NCBI RefSeq assembly: GCF_002797325.1
Contig: NZ_KZ454938.1
Coordinates: forward strand, 1,500,267 to 1,564,266
Origin: Bacillus sp. FJAT-45037
GTDB taxonomy: Bacteria > Bacillota > Bacilli > Bacillales > Bacillaceae_D
Reading direction: 5' to 3'
Length of the DNA stretch: 64,000 bases
The notes beneath the pieces are model-generated. The model searched no databases. It saw only the letters and a list, made by a program, of their open reading frames with translations, and was not told the origin of the DNA. A program made the position numbers and the translations under genes. The first letter of the stretch is position 1. Every line of letters starts with the position of its first letter. Of this stretch, positions 27,662 through 36,244 are shown in pieces.

Positions 27662-28400
27662 ATTGATAAATATGCTCAAATACTTCGTCTGTTAATTGAC
27701 TCGGATGATCATCAAAGATTAATTCACCCTCTTTAAAAGCAATCATACGGGTTGCATATTTCTTGGCTAGTTCAACATCATGAACATTAATGATCGTAAG
27801 GAGTTGCCTTTCCTCGTGAATCGCACGCAACAAATCAAAGATCCGTCTCGATGTCGTTGGGTCTAGACTTGCTACAGGCTCGTCCCCAAGGATCAGACTA
27901 GGCTCCTGCATTAACGCTCGCGCAATGCCGACACGCTGCTTTTGTCCGCCACTTAATGCTTCGACTCGATTATTCATAAAGCGGTCAAGCTCCACCTCTT
28001 TTAACGAATCATAAGCTTTTTGTTTTTCTTGTTCCGAGAAAATACCTAGCAAGTTTTTATAAGCAGCTCGCTTTCCAAAAGAACCTGTTAACGTGTTTTG
28101 TAAGACGGACATTCTTGGAATAAGATTAAAATGTTGAAAGATCATCACCATCTCTGTGCGAACTTTCCTCATTTCCTTTTCTTTGAGCGTGGTTAGCTCA
28201 ACGTTACTCCACTTAATGGACCCCGAAGATGGTTGAATTAAGCGATTAATACACCTAATAAAGGTTGATTTCCCCGCTCCGCTTCTGCCTAATACACATA
28301 TAAATTCGCCTTTATGCATGGTCACATTGATCTCTTTTAAAGCCGGTTCTTTTGCTTTTGGGTATGTGACTGTCAAATTTGTAATTTCTAGCATCATCAC
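27660..28400 (-). CDS. phnC: PhnC-type ABC transporter ATP-binding protein
   Basis: 246 residues. Walker A GRSGAGKST near residue 40, signature LSGGQKQR, Walker B LILGDEP, and an H-loop histidine in TIINVHDVELA. It belongs to the phosphonate/phosphite importer group by sequence and by its phnE and phnD partners. Last gene of a run that begins at selB. The cargo may be phosphonate, phosphite or, given the location, a selenium anion; the sequence cannot decide. Confidence 0.88.
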   Translation of the reverse strand: MMMLEITNLTVTYPKAKEPALKEINVTMHKGEFICVLGRSGAGKSTFIRCINRLIQPSSGSIKWSNVELTTLKEKEMRKVRTEMVMIFQHFNLIPRMSVLQNTLTGSFGKRAAYKNLLGIFSEQEKQKAYDSLKEVELDRFMNNRVEALSGGQKQRVGIARALMQEPSLILGDEPVASLDPTTSRRIFDLLRAIHEERQLLTIINVHDVELAKKYATRMIAFKEGELIFDDHPSQLTDEVFEHIYQ

Positions 28401-28406
28401 TCCCCC

Positions 28407-29168
28407 TTATATAACCCTTGCTCGAATTCGACCACCAATGACATCAACAAGAATCACCATTATCATAATGCAGACGATATCAAGTGCCACCGCTGTGTAG
28501 TAGAAACTTTGGAAATGGTTAAATAACTGTTGACCAATCCCGCCACCACCGATGAACCCTAGGATGAGCGAGGTGCGAATTGCGACTTCAAATCGGTAAA
28601 AATATTGAGACAAGACATTCGGCCAAATTTGTGGAATGACTGAAAATAAATGTCCGACCCATCTCGTGGCTCCAACTGAACGCATCGCTTCTTGTGGACC
28701 GGGATCTGCAGCTTCAATTAACTCAGAGATTAATTTGCCAAGAACTCCAATATTGTGCAGAATAATTGCTAATACCGCTGCAAAGGGACCTAATCCGAAA
28801 GCCGTCACAAAAATCAAGCCGAAAACGATCTCAGGAATCGATCGTAACCCACTTAACGCGGCCCGAACACCGCTGTAAACACCAGCCGAACTACTCGTAT
28901 TACTAGCCGCTAAAAAACTAAGCGGCAAAGCGATAACTAACGCAAAAATCGTCCCTAAAAAGGCCATCGCAAGTGTTACTAAACTCTCTCTTGCCATGCG
29001 TGGAAATAACGACCATTCAATTGGGAAAAACCGAGTGGAGACCATTTCATAAATATTAGGAATTTGAGCGAACTTTCGCCACTCAAAACCCGTCATGTTC
29101 ATACTCCACCAAATTGCAATAAGAATAAAACCGAGATAAAGAAGATACCTACGTCTGAACCAGACCAT
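28407..29168 (-). CDS. phnE: PhnE-type ABC transporter permease
   Basis: 253 residues with about six membrane helices and the permease EAA-like loop around ELIEAADPGPQEAMRSVGATRW, followed by the conserved PQIWPNVLSQYFYRFEVAIRTS stretch typical of PhnE. It forms the membrane channel with PhnC and PhnD; six bases separate it from phnC. There is a single permease gene, so it presumably forms a homodimer. Confidence 0.88.
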   Translation of the reverse strand: MVWFRRRYLLYLGFILIAIWWSMNMTGFEWRKFAQIPNIYEMVSTRFFPIEWSLFPRMARESLVTLAMAFLGTIFALVIALPLSFLAASNTSSSAGVYSGVRAALSGLRSIPEIVFGLIFVTAFGLGPFAAVLAIILHNIGVLGKLISELIEAADPGPQEAMRSVGATRWVGHLFSVIPQIWPNVLSQYFYRFEVAIRTSLILGFIGGGGIGQQLFNHFQSFYYTAVALDIVCIMIMVILVDVIGGRIRARVI

Positions 29169-29178
29169 TGTTTTTCAC

Positions 29179-30114
29179 CTATTCTTCGAGCTTTAACATA
29201 TCAAATTCACGAGCCGCATCTAACACATCCGCATATTGTGTGTCATCTGCTTCAACAAACGCTGAAGCGCCACCGAAAATACGTAAGATTTCTGGATCTG
29301 TGATTTCGTAGAAGGCTTCACGGACTGCCTCAATCTCTTCCTCACCCATCTCAGCTGGAACCACCCAAGGATACTGATATAATCTTTCGGATTCCCATAT
29401 GATTTTGATGTCTTCTCTTAGCGTCCCGCCGTTTTCGTCATCTGCTTTCATCAATGACTCTAAAATTGCACTATCGACAGCCCCTGCGTCAACCGTTTGG
29501 TCTTGCACAAGAGTTGTCACAATATCATGTGATCCCGCAAACTGAATTTGATTAAATTCATGATCTGAGTCGTCTTCATAATGTCCACGGTTACGAAGCT
29601 CAAGCCCTGGAATTAAGTGACCCGACGTTGAAGAAATACTCGCAAAGGCAAAATCGACATCAGCACGATCTTCAAGTAAATCTTCTACTGTCTCCCACTC
29701 GGCATCCTTATGGGTAATGATATAAGAGTAATAGTACGGATCGCCATCAATTTCTTGAGTAATGATCGCTTGTGCTCCGCTTTGCTCATGAGCAATTAGA
29801 TACGTTAGTGGCCCAAGGTACGCTAAATCAATGTGATTGTAGTTGATCGCTTCGACGACTGCATTGTAATTCGGGTATTGGTTCACTTCCACGTCCCGAC
29901 CTAGTTTTTCTGCTAATTGTTCTTCTAATTTATCTAAGCCTGTTTGCATTTCTCCTGTTGATTGTGAAGGAATAACGGCAATTTCAAATGGCTCGTCTGT
30001 TACTGGCGTCGCCTCATTTGATCCATCGACTTCCTCATTCGTTGGCGCATCTTCTGTGCCGCCACATGCTGCTAGTGTGAGAGCTAGTCCCATTGTACAT
30101 AACCATTTTTTCAT
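29179..30114 (-). CDS. phnD: PhnD-type substrate-binding lipoprotein
   Basis: 311 residues: lipoprotein signal peptide with lipobox LAAC at the end of MKKWLCTMGLALTLAACGG, then a low-complexity acidic linker and the PhnD binding fold (FEIAVIPSQSTGEM, HIDLAYLGPLTYLIA, a conserved serine-rich loop at FAFASISSTSGHLIP). In PhnD proteins that SSTSG-type loop contacts the anion. The ATG at 30114 is chosen because GGAGAG precedes it and it gives a proper signal peptide. It is first of the phnDEC trio, behind a long inverted repeat. Confidence 0.88.
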   Translation of the reverse strand: MKKWLCTMGLALTLAACGGTEDAPTNEEVDGSNEATPVTDEPFEIAVIPSQSTGEMQTGLDKLEEQLAEKLGRDVEVNQYPNYNAVVEAINYNHIDLAYLGPLTYLIAHEQSGAQAIITQEIDGDPYYYSYIITHKDAEWETVEDLLEDRADVDFAFASISSTSGHLIPGLELRNRGHYEDDSDHEFNQIQFAGSHDIVTTLVQDQTVDAGAVDSAILESLMKADDENGGTLREDIKIIWESERLYQYPWVVPAEMGEEEIEAVREAFYEITDPEILRIFGGASAFVEADDTQYADVLDAAREFDMLKLEE

Positions 30115-30163
30115 AAATAGTCTCTCCATCCTTATGTGTCCTATTTTATTGTTGACATTACAT

Positions 30164-30223
30164 GAATCTACCATCAGAAAGGACGCTTTGTAAAGAGATA
30201 TCCCTTGACCTGACAGTAGATTC
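30164..30223. promoter_or_regulatory. Long inverted repeat in the leader of phnDEC
   Basis: GAATCTACCATCAG and CTGACAGTAGATTC form 14-base arms with two mismatches, 32 bases apart, 50-109 bases before the phnD start. There is no T run, so a plain terminator is unlikely; it may be an operator or the outer stem of a structured leader RNA. Confidence 0.45.
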
Positions 30224-30231
30224 GACTGACC

Positions 30232-30561
30232 TTACTCCGTTTTAAGTTTTCGGCGCGACAAGAGGAAAAAAGGAAGTGGAATAAGAATCCAAGCTACATT
30301 CTTTAGTAGTTGGTTGATTGCTTGTGCTCGCTGCATCTCTACCTGTTCACGTTGCATGTCTTCATACATCACTCGAAATTCTTCGTCTGTTTTCTCCAAA
30401 TCAGACATTGATTGTTGCGATGATTTAAAATCTTGATACGTGTAATAGTAAGGAGTCGGAGCCACTAGGTCTGAGACATTCATGGCCATCGCCACTCCCC
30501 CACCAATCATCATAATGAGTGTAATAAACATGACCGCATAATAATAAACCGTCCGAACCAT
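30232..30561 (-). CDS. Small two-helix membrane protein of the sel locus
   Basis: 109 residues: membrane helix at about 8-27, an extracellular segment of about 55 residues with charged helical repeats (MYEDMQREQVEMQRAQAI), a second helix at about 86-101 and a basic end SRRKLKTE. I know no family. It lies between the glycosyltransferase and phnD on the same strand, with GGGGGAGATGGG before the ATG. A role beside the transporter or glycosyltransferase is possible but unsupported. Confidence 0.65.
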   Translation of the reverse strand: MVRTVYYYAVMFITLIMMIGGGVAMAMNVSDLVAPTPYYYTYQDFKSSQQSMSDLEKTDEEFRVMYEDMQREQVEMQRAQAINQLLKNVAWILIPLPFFLLSRRKLKTE

Positions 30562-30584
30562 CCCATCTCCCCCTTACATTTCCT

Positions 30585-31604
30585 TTATGTCGCCTTGTTT
30601 ATACAATGATCATACACCGCCACATACGCCTTCATTTCATCTTCCAATCGGTGATGCTTTGCTACATAACTCTGTGCAGCCTCTTCTGTTCTGTTCATCA
30701 ACTTTGGATTCAACATAAGAGTATTCATAATTCTCGTAAATTCCTCAGGTGACTTGATCACAAATCCATTCTGTTGATCTTTCACGACACTGAGGTTACC
30801 TGGGTTGTTTCTTGCAATGACGACTTTTCTACAAAACATCGCTTCTAGTAAGGCGGTAGGTTGCCCCTCTGAAATCGAAGTATTGATCACAACATCGGCT
30901 TGGTAATATATATGTGACATTTCTTCTAAAGATACTTCTCCGATGTAGTCAAACCAATCGGTAGTCTCCACTTTATTTACTACTTGATCGTAGAGATCCT
31001 CATCTAGTGAAGCACCAACTAGCACCACCTTCATGTTAGGATAACTATTCGCAAGCTCAGAAAATGACTCCCAAAGGTAGAAGATGTCTTTGACTGCCCG
31101 AATACCTGCAGGCAGTAAAATAATTGGCTGGCCATGAAGGTGATGTGTATTTAAAGATGACGTGAGCTCAGGTAACCAAATGCTTTGTGGGATCACATAC
31201 GTTCTTTCGTTCAAAATAGGATAGGAATGACTTAATTTTTCTTTTGCATCTGCTGTAAAAACTGTAATAGAACATGAATCATCGGCTACCGTTCTCATCA
31301 ACGCTCGTGCATCTTCATCAGCTAAATCTTCATTAATATCCGTCCCACCTGATGTAAGCACATACGGTTTTGACAGATCAATTTGATGTTCTTTTTGCCA
31401 ACTAGCAAATCGTTTCAAATGCAGAATGTGATAGAGATCGACCTCACTTGCAAGCTTGTCCCACTCTGCAGACCAGCTCTCTTCTTCATACGCAAACACA
31501 CTGACCTCTACACCGACAGAACGCAATCCTTGTATGAACCGTTTCGCTGTGGTCGCATTGCCACGACTTTGTTTAAAGTATGGGGTAAAAAACAAGATGT
31601 TCAT
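30585..31604 (-). CDS. GT-B glycosyltransferase, candidate SenB-like selenosugar synthase
   Basis: 339 residues with two Rossmann-like halves (GT4-like). Visible landmarks are RGNATTAKRFIQGLRSVG near the N-terminus, TSGGTDINEDL around residue 110, YVIPQS, then VGASLDEDLYDQ and NTSISEGQPTALLEAM with the donor-binding acidic residues. Its ATG overlaps the selB stop by four bases (ATGA), so it is translationally coupled to the Sec elongation factor. From memory this layout (GN-x-x-TA, GTD, Q-S, EG-x-x-x-x-x-EA) resembles SenB, which joins selenophosphate to UDP-sugar to make a selenosugar in selenoneine synthesis. SenA is not seen. It could instead be an ordinary surface-polysaccharide glycosyltransferase. 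Confidence 0.7.
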   Translation of the reverse strand: MNILFFTPYFKQSRGNATTAKRFIQGLRSVGVEVSVFAYEEESWSAEWDKLASEVDLYHILHLKRFASWQKEHQIDLSKPYVLTSGGTDINEDLADEDARALMRTVADDSCSITVFTADAKEKLSHSYPILNERTYVIPQSIWLPELTSSLNTHHLHGQPIILLPAGIRAVKDIFYLWESFSELANSYPNMKVVLVGASLDEDLYDQVVNKVETTDWFDYIGEVSLEEMSHIYYQADVVINTSISEGQPTALLEAMFCRKVVIARNNPGNLSVVKDQQNGFVIKSPEEFTRIMNTLMLNPKLMNRTEEAAQSYVAKHHRLEDEMKAYVAVYDHCINKAT

Positions 31605-33514
31605 CTATTCTCACTCATCCAATCCGCTACATTCTCTTTGTTCCATGCACGCTCAGCCTCTTGTCGGATCGTCAAGTTCAGTTGATCGAGCTTTTCTAAA
31701 AAGGGAACTAAATATTTACGCGATAAGGATGTGATCTCTTTCGCTTCTTGTAAAGTAAATTGTTCGTTTGTTTTTTCATATAAAGCCTTGACCATCTCCT
31801 GAAATGGCACAACATGAATCGCGTTTTTTTCATCTAAAAGATAAATGTACGATTCTCTTTTTAAGTAGTGGATGATTTCCTCTTTCAGTTCTGCTGGTAG
31901 TTGTTGGTTGTCCATATGCTGCTCAAGCGGAGAGACTTTAAACCCTTCTTCTTTTAACTGAAGCAATACATGTTCCACACGCTTACCCCATTTTTCAGGA
32001 GGTTGCGGTTTGTAGTCTCTTCGTGCAATTGCCGGTCCTTTCAACTCCAATTGATCACGGCTCACCTCTTCTGTAAGTACAGATTCAAGTAAGGCTTTGG
32101 AGAACATTTGTCTATTGGCCTGAATCAATTCAGCTTTTGGCATTCCTTGTCTCATCGGAAATTCATGATGATAGCTTTCAATATCATGCTTGATCACTTG
32201 TTTGGCCATGTCTACTACTTGGTTATTGGTTACATCTTGATTAGGAAGTTGAATGAACGGTTCTTTGGCAATCACCGCTTGAACCGTTTCTGTTTGTAAT
32301 CCGGTATGTGAAATTAAATCTTTAAGAGTCAGCACTTTATGTGTCAAAATCGCATCCGTTATGAGCTCTTCTGGTGTCCCTTGGCGCTTTTTCGCTAATA
32401 CCTCCATGGTCTCTTGCCCGAAACGGTAGCGTTCCCCGTGCGCATCGATCACTTCCCCGCCACCGATCGTTTCTGTTGGCGTTGGCCGTCTCAAAATAAA
32501 ACGGTCGCCGCGACGTGTGACCACAGGGGCATCCAGGCGGAGCTGACACAATACTTCTTCTGTTTCTACTTGTAATTCATTCCGGTCAAAAAAGACAATC
32601 TTACCGTACACTTCGGATGTCCCGATATGTAATTTAATCGCCTGGCGTTGCTTGATCACATGCTTTAAATCATCAACGGTTGTCAGAGCAATATCAACAG
32701 TATCCGTCGATTCATATTGACCTGGTGCCGCTAATACATCGCCACGGGAAAGTGCATCCTTGTCGATCCCTCCAACATTAATTGCCACCCGTTGACCGGC
32801 ACGACCTAGCTCTCTTTGTTGATGATGCACTTGCAACTGTCTTGTGCGCACCATTTCACGTCGCGGCAATACCTCTAGCATGTCGCCCTCACGAACCATC
32901 CCTTCATAGACGGTCCCTCTGACTACCGTTCCTTGTCCGTGAACCGCAAACACTTGATCAATCGGTAATCTGAACGCACCACCTGCATTACGCTCTTCCA
33001 CTTTCGCTAATTCGTCTTTCAACCCCTCTTTTAATTCATCGATACCAAGCCCGTCCAAACTATCTACAAAAAATAATGGTTGGTCTTCAAGGAACGTCCC
33101 TTCTATCGTTTCGCGGATGTCCATTTCAGCAAGCTCCTGCATCTCTTCATCCACCTTACTTGCTTTTGTAACAACAATCACTCCACGTCTAATTCCAAGT
33201 AACGATAAGATATCTAAATGTTCCTTTGTCTGCGGCATCACACCTTCATCTGCTGCTACTACAAAGAGAACTAAATCAATCCCCGCAACCCCCGCAATCA
33301 TTTGTCTAATAAAACGCTCATGCCCCGGCACATCAATAATCGAGACTTCCATTTCATCCGTTAATACAAGCGGTGCATAACCGAGCTCAATCGAAATTTG
33401 ACGCTCCCGCTCTTCTTTCAGTCGATCTGTATCTATTGACGTCAACGCTTTCGTTAACGATGTCTTCCCGTGATCAATATGACCCGCCATTCCAATCGTA
33501 AAATGTTTCTTCAC
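31601..33514 (-). CDS. selB: Selenocysteine-specific elongation factor
   Basis: Delivers Sec-tRNA(Sec) to UGA codons next to a SECIS hairpin. About 637 residues, the normal SelB size. G1 GHIDHGKTS, G2 region ISIELGYA, G3 DVPGHERF, G4 TKAS; two beta-barrel domains follow, and then winged-helix repeats from about residue 370 that bind SECIS RNA. A GTG start at 33514 (VKKHFTIGMAGHIDHGKT) is chosen since AAGGAAGTGG precedes it; upstream codons are possible. First gene of a run selB, glycosyltransferase, membrane protein, phnDEC. The tRNA gene lies 1.5 kb upstream, interrupted by an island. Confidence 0.95.
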   Translation of the reverse strand: MKKHFTIGMAGHIDHGKTSLTKALTSIDTDRLKEERERQISIELGYAPLVLTDEMEVSIIDVPGHERFIRQMIAGVAGIDLVLFVVAADEGVMPQTKEHLDILSLLGIRRGVIVVTKASKVDEEMQELAEMDIRETIEGTFLEDQPLFFVDSLDGLGIDELKEGLKDELAKVEERNAGGAFRLPIDQVFAVHGQGTVVRGTVYEGMVREGDMLEVLPRREMVRTRQLQVHHQQRELGRAGQRVAINVGGIDKDALSRGDVLAAPGQYESTDTVDIALTTVDDLKHVIKQRQAIKLHIGTSEVYGKIVFFDRNELQVETEEVLCQLRLDAPVVTRRGDRFILRRPTPTETIGGGEVIDAHGERYRFGQETMEVLAKKRQGTPEELITDAILTHKVLTLKDLISHTGLQTETVQAVIAKEPFIQLPNQDVTNNQVVDMAKQVIKHDIESYHHEFPMRQGMPKAELIQANRQMFSKALLESVLTEEVSRDQLELKGPAIARRDYKPQPPEKWGKRVEHVLLQLKEEGFKVSPLEQHMDNQQLPAELKEEIIHYLKRESYIYLLDEKNAIHVVPFQEMVKALYEKTNEQFTLQEAKEITSLSRKYLVPFLEKLDQLNLTIRQEAERAWNKENVADWMSENR

Positions 33515-33638
33515 TCTAACCACTTCCTTCATTCCGATTCTGCATTGTTCCATCATACTACAACGATCAATTGAGATAAAAGAAATATAGGTAGCCGAGG
33601 GAGAGTCTTCAGAGGAATATTATGAGAGAAACTAAAAA

Positions 33639-33677
33639 GATGAGTGTTGGAGCTGTAATAAAAAAGCTACACTCATC
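33639..33677. promoter_or_regulatory. Interrupted hairpin upstream of selB
   Basis: GATGAGTGT and ACACTCATC pair, as do inner AGCT and AGCT, around a ten-base A/T loop. It lies 125 bases before the selB start, between selB and the divergent SDR gene. It has no SECIS-like GU loop and no T run after the stem; its role is unclear. Confidence 0.35.
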
Positions 33678-33830
33678 ATCCTGAATTCATTCGTGGCGGT
33701 ATAATTGGACAGGGATGGAAAAAAACTGATAAAATGCAAGTGGTAATCAGACAAGTGTCACACGTTAAGTTTTTAGCTGCAATAGCAGAATAGTGTAGAA
33801 TCAAAAATTGGTTGTATTAGGAGAGATATG

Positions 33831-34547
33831 ATGAGTTCATTACATGGAAAAAACGCGTTGATTACAGGAGCCGGTAGAGGCATTGGCCGAGCAACTGCGA
33901 TTGCTTTTGCAAAAGAAGGAATCAATGTTGGATTAGTCGGTACAACTCTTGATAATCTAGAAAAAGTAGCAGCAGAGGTCCAAGAACTAGGAGTTAAAGC
34001 TTCTGTGGCCGTTGCGGATGTTACTGATCTGGAAGCGGTTGGGCAAGCCACTGACCAAATTAAAGCGGATCTAGGTCCCATTGACATTCTCATCAACAAC
34101 GCTGGAATCGCTAAGTTTGGAGGATTTCTCGACCTTACTCCAAGTGAATGGGAAAAGATTATCCAAGTTAACCTAATGGGTGTCTATAATGTGACAAGAG
34201 CCGTCCTTCCAGATATGATCGAAAGAAAAGCAGGAGACATTATTAACGTTTCATCAACAGCTGGTCAAAAAGGTGCGCCTGTCACGAGTGCATACAGCGC
34301 TTCTAAATTTGCCGTGATGGGATTAACAGAATCACTCATGCTTGAAGTGAGAAAACACAATATCCGAGTGACGGCACTAACCCCTAGTACAGTCGCGACT
34401 GATCTAGCGATTGAAGCAAATCTTACTACCGGCAACCCTGACACTGTTATGCAGCCAGAAGATCTTGCTGAACTGATGGTCGCACAACTTAAATTAAACC
34501 CACGTGTATTCATCAAAGCAGCCGGCATGTGGTCAACAAATCCATAA
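33831..34547 (+). CDS. SDR-family 3-oxoacyl-ACP reductase-like oxidoreductase
   Basis: About 238 residues. Cofactor motif TGAGRGIG near residue 13, NNAG, the catalytic serine in NVSSTAGQ, and YSASK (Tyr-x-x-x-Lys) are all present, so a working NAD(P)H-dependent reductase is expected. Substrate unknown; close relatives are called FabG paralogues. The second of two ATG codons is chosen for spacing from AGGAGAG. Divergent from selB; a strong terminator follows. Confidence 0.88.
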   Translation: MSSLHGKNALITGAGRGIGRATAIAFAKEGINVGLVGTTLDNLEKVAAEVQELGVKASVAVADVTDLEAVGQATDQIKADLGPIDILINNAGIAKFGGFLDLTPSEWEKIIQVNLMGVYNVTRAVLPDMIERKAGDIINVSSTAGQKGAPVTSAYSASKFAVMGLTESLMLEVRKHNIRVTALTPSTVATDLAIEANLTTGNPDTVMQPEDLAELMVAQLKLNPRVFIKAAGMWSTNP

Positions 34548-34612
34548 AATTGACTATGAAGCTGACTATTAATTGTAAGGAAATCAGCTTTAAGGTATAA
34601 AATTAAATACAT

Positions 34613-34652
34613 AAAAGAGCATCAAATCGATTTTCTTTTTGATGCTCTTTTC
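34613..34652 (+). terminator. Terminator of SDR gene
   Basis: AAAAGAGCATCAAA pairs with TTTGATGCTCTTTT, followed by T/C residues. Confidence 0.85.
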
Positions 34653-34890
34653 CATTTGTTTAAAACTATATAAATGAGTGTGTAGTGCATTTTAAGAATG
34701 TTTTTAGAAATGATTGGGATCTTAGCCATTAGGTAAGAACGTAATCCTTTACTAATAAATGACGTTGGTCTGTTTTTACTTTAGCACTAATTTATATATA
34801 ATATCTCTTTATCTGCAAAGTCTCATTGAACACTTATCTAGTTCCTTCCCTCACCCTTCTAACCATCAAAAGGTAAAACATTTGTAAAGC

Positions 34891-34919
34891 TTGAAAAAAT
34901 GGAACAGATCATGCATAAT
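34891..34919 (+). promoter_or_regulatory. Native selC promoter at the left island junction
   Basis: TTGAAA, 17 bases, CATAAT. About 70 bases downstream the tRNA-Sec 5' half begins. The same spacing and -10 box recur before the intact tRNA copy at 50035-50063. Confidence 0.6.
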
Positions 34920-34987
34920 AGGACAGTGCAATTAAGAGTGAAGATTACGTGAGTGCTCTTACTAACATTCATAAATCAATACTTCAT

Positions 34988-35033
34988 GGGGCTGGCTGTG
35001 ACACTGGTGTTCGCCACGGTCTTCAAAACCGCT
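34988..35033 (+). pseudogene. 5' half of tRNA-Sec (left attachment site)
   Basis: 46 bases identical, except one C-to-T change in the D arm, to the first 46 bases of the intact tRNA-Sec at 50155. They run from the acceptor 5' strand through the anticodon loop CTTCAAA to ACCGCT, after which the sequences diverge. This is the expected left junction of an element inserted inside selC. The rest of the tRNA is absent here, so this copy cannot give a functional tRNA. Confidence 0.85.
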
Positions 35034-35050
35034 CGAGAGTTTTTCACGAA

Positions 35051-35173
35051 AAAACCGTTCGAGACTCCCTTGCAGCAACGCTTTCATCGTTTAAAATACA
35101 ATTTGTTCATAACGGTTTTATATCGATTTTCAGCAAGACCATTCGAGACCACTTGTGAAGACCGTTCAGAACC
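35051..35173 (+). repeat. Integrase arm-type repeats, left end
   Basis: Copies of a box near AAGACCGTTCGAGA: AAAACCGTTCGAGACTC at 35051, AAGACCATTCGAGACC at 35135 and GAAGACCGTTCAGAACC at 35157, plus an inverted AAACCGTTATGAAC at 35105-35118. The half-tRNA edge (AAAACCGCTCGAGAG) has the same core. Probable integrase or excisionase binding sites. Confidence 0.6.
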
Positions 35174-35216
35174 AAGACTCTTAACCGCCTATATTTATTA
35201 ATAGGGGGCTATTTTT

Positions 35217-36191
35217 ATGCAACAGAAAACGATCCGAAAGTTTAAACGTGGTCAAACGAACAGAACAGTTAAAAGGGTCATCGAAGACTTAACGTTAGAC
35301 GATATGTATGAGAAGTTTATTCTTGTTAAACAAACTGAAGCATTAGCTCCACGCACCATAGCTGATTACCACACAAACTATCGATTCTTTAAGGTGTATA
35401 TTAATGAAATGAACCCAACTGTAGAAGAGATCACACTGGACTTATTCCGAGGGTTCATTGGTCATATGCTGAATGAAAAAGGTCTATCGCCTGTTACAGC
35501 TAATGTGAGAATACGTACGATGCGAGCATTCATTCGCTTCTGTTATCTAGAAGGCTATATTGAGACACCCATTCATGAGCATTTCAAGCCCGTTAAAACA
35601 ACCGAAGATACACTAGAGTCATTTACCCCTACAGAGATTAAAAGCTTACTCTCAAGCATAGATGACGAATTATACACAGGATTCCGAGATAAGGTGATTG
35701 TTCTTGTCTTACTCGATACGATGGTGAGGGTGTCTGAGTTAATCGCCATCAAAAGAGAGAACGTCGATTTAAAAGGTGGATTCATCAAATTAGAAGCAGC
35801 CTTCACGAAGACTCGTAAAAGCAGAACAGTCCCTCTCTCCTCAAAAACAATCAAGCTCCTAAACGAATACGTGAAAGAGACGGATGATTTTGAGGATGAA
35901 TTTCTATTCCTAACATATGATGGTCAACCAATTACAGCAGCCACCGTTCGTTGGAACTTAACTCAATATGGTAAAGCCGCAGGCATTACGAACAAGCGAG
36001 TCAGTCCACACACCTTCCGTCATACAGGAGCCTTATTCTACATCATGAACGGAGGAGACCCATTCTCGCTTCAGAAAATCCTAGGACATAGCCATATGAA
36101 CATGGTAAGAAAATACATTCAAATGTCAGACACCGACGTAAGACGCCAACATAACTCCTTCTCGCCTTTGAATAGTATCTTTAATAAATAA
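35217..36191 (+). CDS. Tyrosine recombinase (integrase) of the selC island
   Basis: 324 residues: SAM-like core-binding domain (about 25-120), then a catalytic domain with arginine in VRVSELIAIKR, HTFRHTG (H-x-x-R), the LGHSHM histidine and the nucleophile Tyr in VRKYIQMSD. All key residues are present, so it should be active. AGGGGG precedes the ATG. It lies directly downstream of the half-tRNA and its promoter, with nothing that looks like a terminator between, so it may be read from the host selC promoter. Confidence 0.93.
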   Translation: MQQKTIRKFKRGQTNRTVKRVIEDLTLDDMYEKFILVKQTEALAPRTIADYHTNYRFFKVYINEMNPTVEEITLDLFRGFIGHMLNEKGLSPVTANVRIRTMRAFIRFCYLEGYIETPIHEHFKPVKTTEDTLESFTPTEIKSLLSSIDDELYTGFRDKVIVLVLLDTMVRVSELIAIKRENVDLKGGFIKLEAAFTKTRKSRTVPLSSKTIKLLNEYVKETDDFEDEFLFLTYDGQPITAATVRWNLTQYGKAAGITNKRVSPHTFRHTGALFYIMNGGDPFSLQKILGHSHMNMVRKYIQMSDTDVRRQHNSFSPLNSIFNK

Positions 36192-36211
36192 CTTCATAAT
36201 GTACAACAAAC

Positions 36212-36238
36212 AAGGCACTCGGTTCATTCGAGTGCCTT
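36212..36238. terminator. Bidirectional terminator, integrase and hsdS
   Basis: AAGGCACTCG pairs with CGAGTGCCTT around a seven-base loop, between two convergent genes. Confidence 0.9.
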
Positions 36239-36244
36239 TAAATG

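Noticed and set aside
33639-33677. SECIS-like element for selB
   Set aside because: No UGA nearby and no GU loop; listed only as an unexplained hairpin.
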